Shown here piece by piece: positions 1 to 5,851 of a stretch of 18,069 nucleotides of DNA (its first letter is position 1; every line of letters starts with the position of its first letter). The notes under the pieces were generated by a model. It did not search any database. It was not told the DNA's origin and worked only from the letters and a program-made list of their open reading frames with translations. The stretch comes from JARIHD01 sp036392795. GTDB lineage: Bacteria; Patescibacteriota; Saccharimonadia; Saccharimonadales; UBA4665. The translations under genes were made by a program, and so were the position numbers. The DNA is taken from assembly GCA_036392795.1 (NCBI GenBank), contig DASVXH010000022.1:1-18069 (forward strand), written 5' to 3'.

Positions 1-492
1 GCCGTGCGGTGTACGATGCACAGCCAATGTAAGGTTGCGCGTATGTGAGGCGCCGTAGCTTTCCAGCAAGGCGTAGCCCAAAGCAAGCAGTGCTGCTCGC
101 AAGCCGCCTGCATGCGCCATAACCGGTTCATACCGGCCACCGATACGTACTTGTAGCGCAGCATTATATTGCCTGGCAAAACCGTCAAGTTCATGGGCCA
201 CATCAACTAACAGCGACGACACAGACACTGGCTCCAGTATTAGCTGGGCTTGATCCTGACTTAGTTGCAAACCAAGCAAATAGCTCTCAACCAGCGTTAA
301 TGCGGCAGTTGCTTGAGCGTGTATGTGTCGGGCATTTATGTTACCACTCGTCAGTCCGCTTCTCGATTGGGCCAACTGCGCCAATTCTGCCTCACGCGAG
401 ATAATGGTCAATGGCGAGGTTAGCTGTTCCGCTATCGACCGCAACAAAGCAGACGTACCACCCCCGTCATCTTGTGCCACATTTCGCTGCAC
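1..492 (-). CDS. Degenerate histidine-kinase-like sensor protein, 5' part (runs off the window)
   Basis: This is the first 164 codons of a gene that continues beyond base 1. The start is a GTG at 492, preceded by an AGGGGG Shine-Dalgarno nine bases upstream; an in-frame TAG lies seven codons upstream, so the start cannot be much earlier. Residues 15-45 resemble a HisKA dimerisation helix (IAEQLTSPLTII), but the phospho-accepting His position of the usual H-E-L-R-T-P box is Glu22. A second helical stretch and a segment like the start of a HATPase_c N-box follow (residues 138-152, LRAALLALGYALLES), where the conserved Asn residues are Ala and Tyr. This is seen directly; the family assignment rests on pattern only. 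If it is correct, the protein is a pseudokinase or adaptor rather than an autophosphorylating kinase. No membrane segment is visible in the part shown, so a cytoplasmic location is likely. The C-terminus is not visible. Confidence 0.6.
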   Translation of the reverse strand, partial: MQRNVAQDDGGGTSALLRSIAEQLTSPLTIISREAELAQLAQSRSGLTSGNINARHIHAQATAALTLVESYLLGLQLSQDQAQLILEPVSVSSLLVDVAHELDGFARQYNAALQVRIGGRYEPVMAHAGGLRAALLALGYALLESYGASHTRNLTLAVHRTPHG

Positions 493-519
493 TTTTTTCG
501 TCCCCCTTGTCTAGGGTTT

Positions 520-528
520 AGTATAGCA
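520..528 (-). promoter_or_regulatory. Extended -10 promoter of the kinase-like gene
   Basis: On the minus strand the sequence TGC-TATACT lies about 27 bases upstream of the GTG start at 492, an extended -10 element with no convincing -35. The predicted transcription start near 513 leaves a leader of about 20 bases that carries the AGGGGG ribosome-binding site. Confidence 0.55.
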
Positions 529-535
529 TCGAAAG

Positions 536-549
536 TAGCCGAAGGGCTA
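536..549 (-). terminator. Small hairpin over the stop codon of the 221-residue gene
   Basis: TAGCC and GGCTA arms enclose a four-base CTTC loop on the minus strand, starting at the stop codon of the upstream gene and followed only by a short CTTT. It may act as a weak terminator or 3'-end stabiliser; the U tract is too poor for a firm call. Confidence 0.3.
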
Positions 550-1212
550 TGGTACGAAGCTAAAGTTGGGCAGAATATTAGTGTCTAGATCGTTTTTAAA
601 GTCGTTGGATTCGGTCCAAATCTTAAGCGTCATGTTGCGCAGTGGCAAAACAGTCATAACACCTTGTTTGGTATTAGTAATCTGGCCATCAATGCGCGAC
701 CCTACCACACTAGGCACTTTTGGCAGAGTATAGGGCTTGATCGTTGCTTTTCCCGAATCAATGCGCTGCTTAAATTGGTCAAGGACTGTCTCGTAGGTAT
801 TGGAGACCAATTCTACGCGCAGGGCGTATGAGTTGTTTTGATCGGTCGTATTAGGCACAACCTTCGGCTGAAAATAACCAGAGATCGGCGTACTTCCCCG
901 CTCACTTTCGATCACATAAGCACTCCAGGTCTTTGGAAAATTAATTGTCACATTTCCAAACTGTGCAGGTCCAATATACGTATCAAACGGCTTTTTAGCA
1001 TCTTCGGCGAACTTTACTTCATCCAGACTCTTTTGATCTTCACGTGCAGCAGAGGCAGCAACGGCGGCCTTCTGATCGCTATTGTTTTTGTAATCTGAAC
1101 GGCTGACAAACGCCCAGATCCCAAAACCGGCAGCCCCCACAAAGAAAATCACCATTAATACTAGAGGAATCAGCAATACATTTATTGCGCCGCGTTGATC
1201 TAACTTGTCCAT
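547..1212 (-). CDS. Single-pass membrane-anchored surface protein of unknown function
   Basis: The product has 221 residues. A short basic N-terminus is followed by one strong hydrophobic segment (about residues 10-36), a polar Ala/Lys/Asp-rich linker (to about 75), and a probably extracytoplasmic globular domain. That domain begins with the pattern FGNVTINFPKTWSAYV, followed by alternating strands and a helix (ETVLDQFKQRID). The layout faintly resembles PsbP/Mog1-like sandwich domains found in secreted lipoproteins; this is only a shape impression and no catalytic motif is visible. There are no cysteines that would suggest lipidation. The ATG at 1212 is preceded by CGAT and a -10-like TACCAT seven bases upstream, so the mRNA may be leaderless; no Shine-Dalgarno is present. 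The gene is not in an overlapping operon: it is separated from the upstream methyltransferase gene by 75 bases. It is a real gene by length and composition, with unknown role. Confidence 0.75.
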   Translation of the reverse strand: MDKLDQRGAINVLLIPLVLMVIFFVGAAGFGIWAFVSRSDYKNNSDQKAAVAASAAREDQKSLDEVKFAEDAKKPFDTYIGPAQFGNVTINFPKTWSAYVIESERGSTPISGYFQPKVVPNTTDQNNSYALRVELVSNTYETVLDQFKQRIDSGKATIKPYTLPKVPSVVGSRIDGQITNTKQGVMTVLPLRNMTLKIWTESNDFKNDLDTNILPNFSFVP

Positions 1213-1219
1213 ATCGGTT

Positions 1220-1249
1220 ATGGTAGCGTAATTTGCACATCAAACGCAA
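1220..1249 (-). promoter_or_regulatory. Putative promoter of the 221-residue membrane protein gene
   Basis: On the minus strand TTGCGT (1244-1249) and TACCAT (1220-1225) are separated by 18 bases. The -10 box ends seven bases before the ATG at 1212, so transcription would begin at or next to the start codon. The match to consensus is moderate. Confidence 0.4.
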
Positions 1250-1287
1250 GTATTTTTATTAACGCAACCTGTCTGCAATTCAATATC

Positions 1288-1776
1288 TTATTTATATTCA
1301 TACAGATGAACGCCGCCCTGCTCGTCAATAGGCTCTTTCCCCGGAATCGTAAAAGCAAAGCTGGCCAGCTTGATCGGCTTCGGGTGCCACAGCTCTATTC
1401 GCTTATCCAGCTTGGCCATATACCGTGGCAGCATAAAAGTAAAAATCGCATCAGCACGCGGCCACTGCGGCCCCCAATAGCTTGCCCAAATAATTCGCAC
1501 ATTTTTGCGGTATTTCCAGGTAATAATATATGAAACCAGTACCAAAACCGGATTCAGTTCAATGCCGATAACCTTTAGCTCCCGCTTGGCAGCCGCCAAC
1601 AAGACTCTCCCGTCGCCCGACCCCAGTTCCAGTAACGTCTCACCAGGCTTCATATCCAGTAGATCAAACGCGTCATCGATTTGTTTGCGAAGTGTTGGCA
1701 GGTACGGCGGGCCAACAAGCACCACCATACCGAACAGTAAAATCAAAATTATAACGACAAAAACAACCCAAAACAT
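1288..1776 (-). CDS. Membrane-anchored class I SAM-dependent methyltransferase (FAM173/lysine-methyltransferase-like)
   Basis: The product has 162 residues. Residues 1-21 are one hydrophobic segment that should anchor the protein in the membrane. It is followed by PPYLPTLRKQIDDAFDLLDMK and the SAM-binding motif I, LELGSGDGR (residues 49-57), with an acidic residue at the end of the next strand (IELN, Glu73). The small size, the PPY segment before the fold and the C-terminal YEYK strand resemble the FAM173/ATPSCKMT-type protein lysine methyltransferases. That family assignment is by pattern; the substrate here is unknown. The ATG at 1776 shares one base with the xseB stop (TGATG), and a GAAGAG lies five bases upstream; a GTG one codon earlier (1779) is possible. 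The gene is the last of the flippase-xseA-xseB-methyltransferase operon and is translationally coupled to xseB. Confidence 0.75.
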   Translation of the reverse strand: MFWVVFVVIILILLFGMVVLVGPPYLPTLRKQIDDAFDLLDMKPGETLLELGSGDGRVLLAAAKRELKVIGIELNPVLVLVSYIITWKYRKNVRIIWASYWGPQWPRADAIFTFMLPRYMAKLDKRIELWHPKPIKLASFAFTIPGKEPIDEQGGVHLYEYK

Positions 1777-1991
1777 CACAGCTCTTCTTTGCTAGTACGC
1801 TCGGCTACTTGTAGGCTCAATTTTTTGATAGTATTTTCGGCTTCACCTAGATGCTTTTCAAGCTGATCTACCAACTTCAGACCCCTTTCGTACAATTTTG
1901 CGGCATCATCTACCTGTATTCCGGGCTGTTGTAAGGCTGTCAGCACCTCGTCTAATTCCAAACTAAGATTCTGATAACTATTTTTTGCCAT
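1776..1991 (-). CDS. xseB: Exodeoxyribonuclease VII small subunit
   Basis: The product has 71 residues, the usual size of XseB. The pattern is diagnostic: a first helix with LELDEVLTALQQPG, then VDDAAKLYERGLKLVDQLEKHLGEAENTIKKL, the helical hairpin that packs on the coiled-coil of the large subunit. XseB joins XseA to make exonuclease VII, which degrades single-stranded DNA from both ends without needing metal and is used in repair and recombination in the cytoplasm. The ATG lies 14 bases inside the 3' end of xseA, and the TGA overlaps the start of the methyltransferase gene, so the three genes are translationally coupled. The C-terminus (TSKEEL) is slightly longer than the conserved core. 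Confidence 0.92.
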   Translation of the reverse strand: MAKNSYQNLSLELDEVLTALQQPGIQVDDAAKLYERGLKLVDQLEKHLGEAENTIKKLSLQVAERTSKEEL

Positions 1992-3114
1992 ATTCGTCTT
2001 TCATTGTAATTGCTTTAATAGTTGTTGTCAGCTGGGCATCGGCAATTTCAACCATCATTTCATCGCCGATCCCAACCCGTGTGCCGCTGCGCACAGGTTG
2101 GCCACCCGAGCGTACCAAAGCATAACCCCTCTCTAGCGCCGTCTGCGGGTTAAATGCTTCTAGTAACTGGTGCCGTGAAGTCAAAAACTCTCTGCCTTGC
2201 GTGACAATCTGGTTAATACTTCCTTGCAAGGCCTGAGTCAAAACACTAACCTCCCGTCGCGCATCATGCACACTGCGTAGCGCAAGCTGCGACAATCGAT
2301 CGCGGTGCGATCCAAGCTGCGCCATTAGTGCCTGGCGGTCAGGCACTAATAATTCTGCCGCGTTACTGGGCGTACTAGCCCGTTGATCAGCGGCCAGCTC
2401 GGCCAGGCTTATATCTACCTCATGACCAATCGCCACTATCGTGGGAATACGACTAGCCGCCACAGCACGCGTCACCTGTTCCGTACTAAAACTCTGCAAA
2501 TCTTCGGCGCTACCCCCACCTCTGGTAATTACCAAAACGTCCGGCGTCTCAGCCATCTGATTAAACTGCGCAATTGCCTGTGCTACCTGCACGGGCGACG
2601 CCTCTCCCTGCACCTGTACATCGATCAGTGTTATCTGCAAACCACCCCACCGCGCAGCCAAAATCTTGATAAAATCGCGGTACGCCGCTGATTCGCCCGA
2701 TGTTATCAGGCCAATATGCGCTGGCGGATACGGTAAGGCCCGCTTACGCTCAGCATCAAACAACCCCTCTGCCGCCAGCTTTGCTTCCAGCAATTTCGCC
2801 GCCTTTTTGATTGATCCCTCGCCCACCGGATGAATATTGCGCGCCGTCACGCTAAAACCATATTGCGCATGTAGCCTGGGCAAACCATTCACTGCCACCA
2901 CCATACCGTCTTCCAGCGGACCAGGCAGCTGCTGCACGGTGGCAAAAAACTTCACCGTCGCGTCATCGTCTTTTAGGTCAAAATATACCCACCTGCCTTT
3001 GCTCACCCGAAAATTCGCCAGCTCACCAGTAATTATCACACCAGAATAGGCGTATTCCAGCGTCTGATTCAATACCGCCACGAATTCACCAACGGTAAAT
3101 GCCGGCGCGGTCAT
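1978..3114 (-). CDS. xseA: Exodeoxyribonuclease VII large subunit
   Basis: The product has 378 residues, shorter than E. coli XseA (about 456). An N-terminal OB-fold (residues 4-95, with VGEFVAVLNQTLEYAY and GELANFRVSKGRWVYFDLKD) binds single-stranded DNA. The catalytic part has the expected blocks: IGLITSGESAAYRDF (about 143-157), VLVITRGGGSAEDLQSF, and IGHEVDISLAELAADQRASTPSNAAELL. A helical region follows and then a short C-terminal part ending in TTTIKAITMKDEYGKK. The deficit against E. coli is probably in the coiled-coil. The protein is the nuclease subunit of exonuclease VII. Its ATG shares one base with the stop of the upstream flippase-like gene (TAATG), and its 3' end overlaps xseB by 14 bases. 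No promoter is visible inside the operon, so expression should follow the promoter at 4184-4189. Confidence 0.95.
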   Translation of the reverse strand: MTAPAFTVGEFVAVLNQTLEYAYSGVIITGELANFRVSKGRWVYFDLKDDDATVKFFATVQQLPGPLEDGMVVAVNGLPRLHAQYGFSVTARNIHPVGEGSIKKAAKLLEAKLAAEGLFDAERKRALPYPPAHIGLITSGESAAYRDFIKILAARWGGLQITLIDVQVQGEASPVQVAQAIAQFNQMAETPDVLVITRGGGSAEDLQSFSTEQVTRAVAASRIPTIVAIGHEVDISLAELAADQRASTPSNAAELLVPDRQALMAQLGSHRDRLSQLALRSVHDARREVSVLTQALQGSINQIVTQGREFLTSRHQLLEAFNPQTALERGYALVRSGGQPVRSGTRVGIGDEMMVEIADAQLTTTIKAITMKDEYGKK

Positions 3115-4175
3115 TAGGAATTAATTGCCTTTTTGGCCGCAGCCGGATCGTCCCGAAGTGCTGCATGATACAAAAACCAGCCCGGCGGCACCTGGATAAG
3201 GGTACTGAGCATACGAAACATCACCGTTACCGGCAAACTAACCGCAGCCGGAATACCAGCAGCCACCAAAACACCGGTCATCAGCGCCTCGTAAATGCCC
3301 ACCCCGCCGGGCATCACCGACACCAGTCCGGCAAAATTCGCCACAGCGTACGCCAAAATCACTGCCCCCAGATTAACCCATTCACCAAAGGCCAAATACA
3401 CCACATAGATCGCTAAAACCTCGGTCAAATTTGCCATTAGCGCCCACAAAAAGGGCCGCCGCAGGTCATGCCACCGCGATTCAATCGTCTTATAATTATC
3501 GTGTAAATCAGCAAAGGCGCTTTCCACTCGCGCAATACTAATCGTCTCTGGCGAGTGGGGCATAAAAAAGTGCAGCACTCTGTTGATCGCCTTGGTCAAA
3601 AACGTAAACGTTGCGTTAATCCTCTTTTTACTGCCAATAATCATTACAAAAGCAAAAGTCCCCACAATCATCAGCGTCGTTAGCGTCGATGTTACAAGCA
3701 CCACAAAGTCATTAGCCTTATTTTCGAACGCTAAAAACAGCAGTCCAGCTACCAACAACACTTCAAATGACAAGATCAGGAGAGCAACTTTAACCAATTG
3801 CACTAAAGTCGCCTTGCCGCCGGAAATCGCGTCGTTTTTCATGCGTACACCAAAATACGAAATACCCGAAATTCCGCCACTCGGAAAAACATGATTAATA
3901 AAATTCAGCTCCAGCGCTGCCCGGTACAAAAAACCATAGGTAACTTTATTACCCAGCATGGCAAATAGTCCCTGATACATTCTGGTTTGCGCGTGGTAAT
4001 TAAGAGCCTGTACCGGAATTAGCAGCAAAAGTAACCACGCATTTACCTTGGCAAGATTCTTAAAAGTTTCAATCAGCTGATCGTGAATCGCAAAAACCAG
4101 CACCCCCATCGCAATCACGGTCGCGATATTCAAAAGCAATTTCCAGCGGCGCTTCAAAAAAGATCGTTCGCTCAT
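3114..4175 (-). CDS. Lysylphosphatidylglycerol synthase TM-domain / UPF0104-type flippase-like membrane protein
   Basis: The product has 353 residues with about eight hydrophobic helices. It starts with SERSFLKRRWKLLLNIATVI, carries a family-type loop NHVFPSGGISGISYFGVRM (about residues 91-109), and near the C-terminus has the conserved VSVMPGGVGIYEALMTGVLVAAGI segment. This pattern fits the LPG_synthase_TM family (flippase-like domain, as in the membrane half of MprF and in AglD-type proteins). Members without a synthase domain are thought to move or bind lipid-linked substrates; the substrate here is unknown. There is no cytoplasmic synthase domain, so lysyl-PG synthesis itself is not expected. 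This is the first gene of a four-gene operon with xseA, xseB and a methyltransferase. No Shine-Dalgarno precedes the ATG; a TATAAT eight bases upstream implies a leaderless mRNA. Confidence 0.82.
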   Translation of the reverse strand: MSERSFLKRRWKLLLNIATVIAMGVLVFAIHDQLIETFKNLAKVNAWLLLLLIPVQALNYHAQTRMYQGLFAMLGNKVTYGFLYRAALELNFINHVFPSGGISGISYFGVRMKNDAISGGKATLVQLVKVALLILSFEVLLVAGLLFLAFENKANDFVVLVTSTLTTLMIVGTFAFVMIIGSKKRINATFTFLTKAINRVLHFFMPHSPETISIARVESAFADLHDNYKTIESRWHDLRRPFLWALMANLTEVLAIYVVYLAFGEWVNLGAVILAYAVANFAGLVSVMPGGVGIYEALMTGVLVAAGIPAAVSLPVTVMFRMLSTLIQVPPGWFLYHAALRDDPAAAKKAINS

Positions 4176-4183
4176 ATCGACCC

Positions 4184-4189
4184 ATTATA
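4184..4189 (-). promoter_or_regulatory. -10 box of the flippase-xseAB-methyltransferase operon (leaderless geometry)
   Basis: A perfect TATAAT on the minus strand ends eight bases before the ATG at 4175 (spacer GGGTCGAT). Initiation 6-8 bases downstream of the box would fall on or just before the A of the ATG. No clear -35 hexamer is seen at the standard spacing. Confidence 0.6.
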
Positions 4190-4250
4190 ACCTATCCTGT
4201 CGTTTAAGATTCTGTTCTGTTTTTATACGCTACCGGAGTGTTAGAAATAT

Positions 4251-4259
4251 TGCTATAAT
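4251..4259 (+). promoter_or_regulatory. Extended -10 promoter of the Trm11-like gene (leaderless geometry)
   Basis: TGC-TATAAT on the plus strand is a perfect extended -10, ending eight bases before the ATG at 4268 (spacer GTAGTGAT). The expected transcription start is at or within two bases of the start codon, so no Shine-Dalgarno can be present in the mRNA. It is divergent from the promoter at 4184-4189, and both have the same eight-base geometry and a GAT immediately before ATG. Confidence 0.7.
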
Positions 4260-4267
4260 GTAGTGAT

Positions 4268-5455
4268 ATGGACCACAAAAGCATTTTTGTGCTGGGTCGC
4301 CAACCTGCCATCGGGCGCGCCGAGCTGGAGAGTTTATTTGGCGTCGAGCACCTTGAACGCATAGGTGATTTTGCTGTCGCGACCGACATCCCTCTAGATG
4401 ACATCCAGTTTGACCGCATCGGCAGTAGTATCCGCCTGGCCAGGCCGCTATCAACCATCCCCACCACCAAGTGGGCCGATATCGTACGCCACATCATGAA
4501 AGAACTACCCAATAATATGGACTACATTCCGGAAGGCAAGGTCAAATTGGGCGTCAGCGTATACGGCATTAAGACCACGCCTCGCCAGCTTCTTCGCTTA
4601 GGCCTAGAAGCAAAAAAACTCGCCCGTCCAACCGGCCGTTCGGTGCGTATCGTCCCTAATACCGAACTCACTCTCAACACTGCCCAGGTTCTGCACAACG
4701 GCCTAACGGGCGCTAGCGGCCGCGAAACCCTGTGTATCAAATACGGCAACAAAACCTATTTTGCCCAAACCGTTGCCATCCAAAACATAGACGCTTACGC
4801 CCGCCGTGACCACGGCCGTCCCAAACGTGATGCCTACGTGGGCATGTTACCCCCAAAATTAGCCCAAACCATTATCAATCTCGGCACCGGGCCCCTACCA
4901 GCCCAGACCGAAAATATTGTCCTGGACCCTTTTTGTGGCACTGGCGTCGTCCTGCAAGAAGCCTTGCTGATGGGCTACGGCGCTTATGGTTCCGATATCG
5001 AACCGCGCATGATTGACTATTCAGCCAAAAACTTAGAGTGGCTCACCACCATCAAGGGCGATATTAGCGACCCGACACTAGAGGTGGGTGACGCCACTAG
5101 CCACAAATGGCAGCATCCCTTCTCTGTCGTTGCTGGCGAAGCATACCTAGGACGTGCCCTCAAACAGTGGCCTACCCCCGAAAAAATGCAAGAAATCATT
5201 GGCACTTGCAATCTTATAACACAGAAATTTCTAGAGAATCTAGCCACTCAGATTCCGACCGGAACCCGCTGCTGCATTGCCATGCCTGCCTGGCAGGCAC
5301 CGGACGGCCGCATTTTACACCTACCAACCCTTGACCGACTAGAGATTTTGGGGTACAATCGAGTGAGATTTTTAGGGGCTAGCGAGAAAGAGATGGTTTA
5401 TCACCGTCCCGACCAACTGGTCGCTCGTGAGCTTTTGGTAATAACAAGGAAGTAA
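4268..5455 (+). CDS. Trm11/TrmG10-like RNA (guanine-N2) methyltransferase family protein
   Basis: The product has 395 residues. The N-terminal ~170 residues (beginning KSIFVLGRQPAIGRAELESLF) have the THUMP-associated look of archaeal/eukaryotic Trm11-type tRNA methyltransferases. A conserved linker HGRPKRDAYVGMLPPKLAQ (about 182-200) leads into the Rossmann methyltransferase with DPFCGTGVVLQEAL (220-233) and the acidic strand end YGSDIEP (Asp243). The amino-methyltransferase motif IV, normally D/N-PP-Y, instead reads AGEAYLG (about 289-295), so the canonical catalytic signature is altered. Family membership is well supported; the site modified (for example a G10-type guanine in tRNA) is inference. 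The gene has a leaderless-type promoter and lies nine bases upstream of rpmA, so some rpmA mRNA may come from read-through. A second promoter for rpmA lies inside its 3' end. Final codons ITRK, stop TAA. Confidence 0.8.
   Translation: MDHKSIFVLGRQPAIGRAELESLFGVEHLERIGDFAVATDIPLDDIQFDRIGSSIRLARPLSTIPTTKWADIVRHIMKELPNNMDYIPEGKVKLGVSVYGIKTTPRQLLRLGLEAKKLARPTGRSVRIVPNTELTLNTAQVLHNGLTGASGRETLCIKYGNKTYFAQTVAIQNIDAYARRDHGRPKRDAYVGMLPPKLAQTIINLGTGPLPAQTENIVLDPFCGTGVVLQEALLMGYGAYGSDIEPRMIDYSAKNLEWLTTIKGDISDPTLEVGDATSHKWQHPFSVVAGEAYLGRALKQWPTPEKMQEIIGTCNLITQKFLENLATQIPTGTRCCIAMPAWQAPDGRILHLPTLDRLEILGYNRVRFLGASEKEMVYHRPDQLVARELLVITRK
5331..5359 (+). promoter_or_regulatory. Internal promoter for rpmA inside the 3' end of the Trm11-like gene
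   Basis: TTGACC (5331-5336) and TACAAT (5354-5359) are separated by exactly 17 bases. The expected start near 5366 gives rpmA a leader of about 100 bases. The sequence also codes for the methyltransferase C-terminus, so chance is possible, but the match and spacing are good and a ribosomal protein gene is a plausible target. Confidence 0.55.
5447..5453 (+). promoter_or_regulatory. Shine-Dalgarno of rpmA
   Basis: AAGGAAG lies eleven bases before the rpmA ATG at 5465 and overlaps the stop codon of the upstream methyltransferase gene. It is one of the few clear ribosome-binding sites in the window. Confidence 0.5.
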
Positions 5456-5464
5456 ACAAAGCAT

Positions 5465-5737
5465 ATGTCACACGTAAAAGCAGGCGGAACAGCCAAGAAC
5501 ATCAAAGACAGCGCCGGACAGCGCCTTGGCGTTAAAGTATTCGGTGGCCAAAAAGTCCGCACCGGCCAGGTCTTGGTTCGTCAGGTAGGCCTTAGCAAGC
5601 GCGCAGGCAAAGGCGCCAAAGTCAGCCGCAACTACACCCTCCACGCCGAAAAAGACGGCACCGTAGTGTACAAAACCCGTAAAGTTCGCCGCTTCACCGG
5701 CAAAACCGTTCGCCGCACCGAAGTCACCGTCGAATAA
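5465..5737 (+). CDS. rpmA: 50S ribosomal protein L27
   Basis: The product has 90 residues, close to the usual 85-95 for L27. The N-terminus MSHVKAGGTAKNIKDSAGQRLGVKVFGGQ matches the family pattern, in which MAHKK-GG and RLGVK-FGG are typical. It is followed by QVLVRQVG and NYTLHAEKDGTVVY. L27 sits at the peptidyl-transferase centre, and its flexible N-terminal tail reaches the tRNA ends. The tail begins directly at MSH with no Firmicute-type cleavable extension. The region after the VRQ strand (LSKRAGKGAKVSRN) lacks the usual TKFHPG segment. The C-terminus is very basic (KTRKVRRFTGKTVRRTEVTVE). In most bacteria rplU (L21) precedes rpmA; here the upstream gene is an RNA methyltransferase. Expression is likely from the internal promoter at 5331-5359, with a terminator directly downstream. 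Confidence 0.95.
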   Translation: MSHVKAGGTAKNIKDSAGQRLGVKVFGGQKVRTGQVLVRQVGLSKRAGKGAKVSRNYTLHAEKDGTVVYKTRKVRRFTGKTVRRTEVTVE

Positions 5738-5761
5738 ACACCGCTAGCTTTGCTTCCGATT

Positions 5762-5788
5762 AAATGACCCGCTAGAAGCGGGTCATTT
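5762..5788 (+). terminator. Rho-independent terminator of rpmA
   Basis: A near-perfect stem (ATGACCCGCT / AGCGGGTCAT, extendable by A:T pairs) encloses a three-base AGA loop and is followed by TTTTT. It lies 25 bases after the rpmA stop. The stem is symmetric, so it may also stop leftward transcription from the 716-residue gene, although the T run on that side is weaker (TTTAAT). Confidence 0.9.
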
Positions 5789-5813
5789 TTACTTTATCGA
5801 TCCGAATTAGCTC

Positions 5814-5851
5814 AATAGATGCAGTCACATCGGAATCTGAACGCATCTATT
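5814..5851 (+). repeat. Inverted repeat / secondary hairpin between convergent genes
   Basis: Nine-base perfect arms AATAGATGC (5814-5822) and GCATCTATT (5843-5851) flank a 20-base loop. The right arm overlaps the stop codon of the leftward 716-residue gene and is followed by TTTC on the plus strand. It may serve as a back-up terminator for rightward transcripts from rpmA or protect the 3' end of the leftward mRNA. Confidence 0.45.

Noticed and set aside
323..514. Rightward frame of 63 codons near the left edge
   Set aside because: It lies antisense to the kinase-like gene, whose frame has a ribosome-binding site, promoter and family-like pattern; the rightward frame has none of these.
4204..4512. 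Leftward frame covering the divergent promoter and the start of the Trm11-like gene
   Set aside because: Low-complexity translation, no ribosome-binding site, and it would cover both promoters; the rightward gene has clear methyltransferase motifs.
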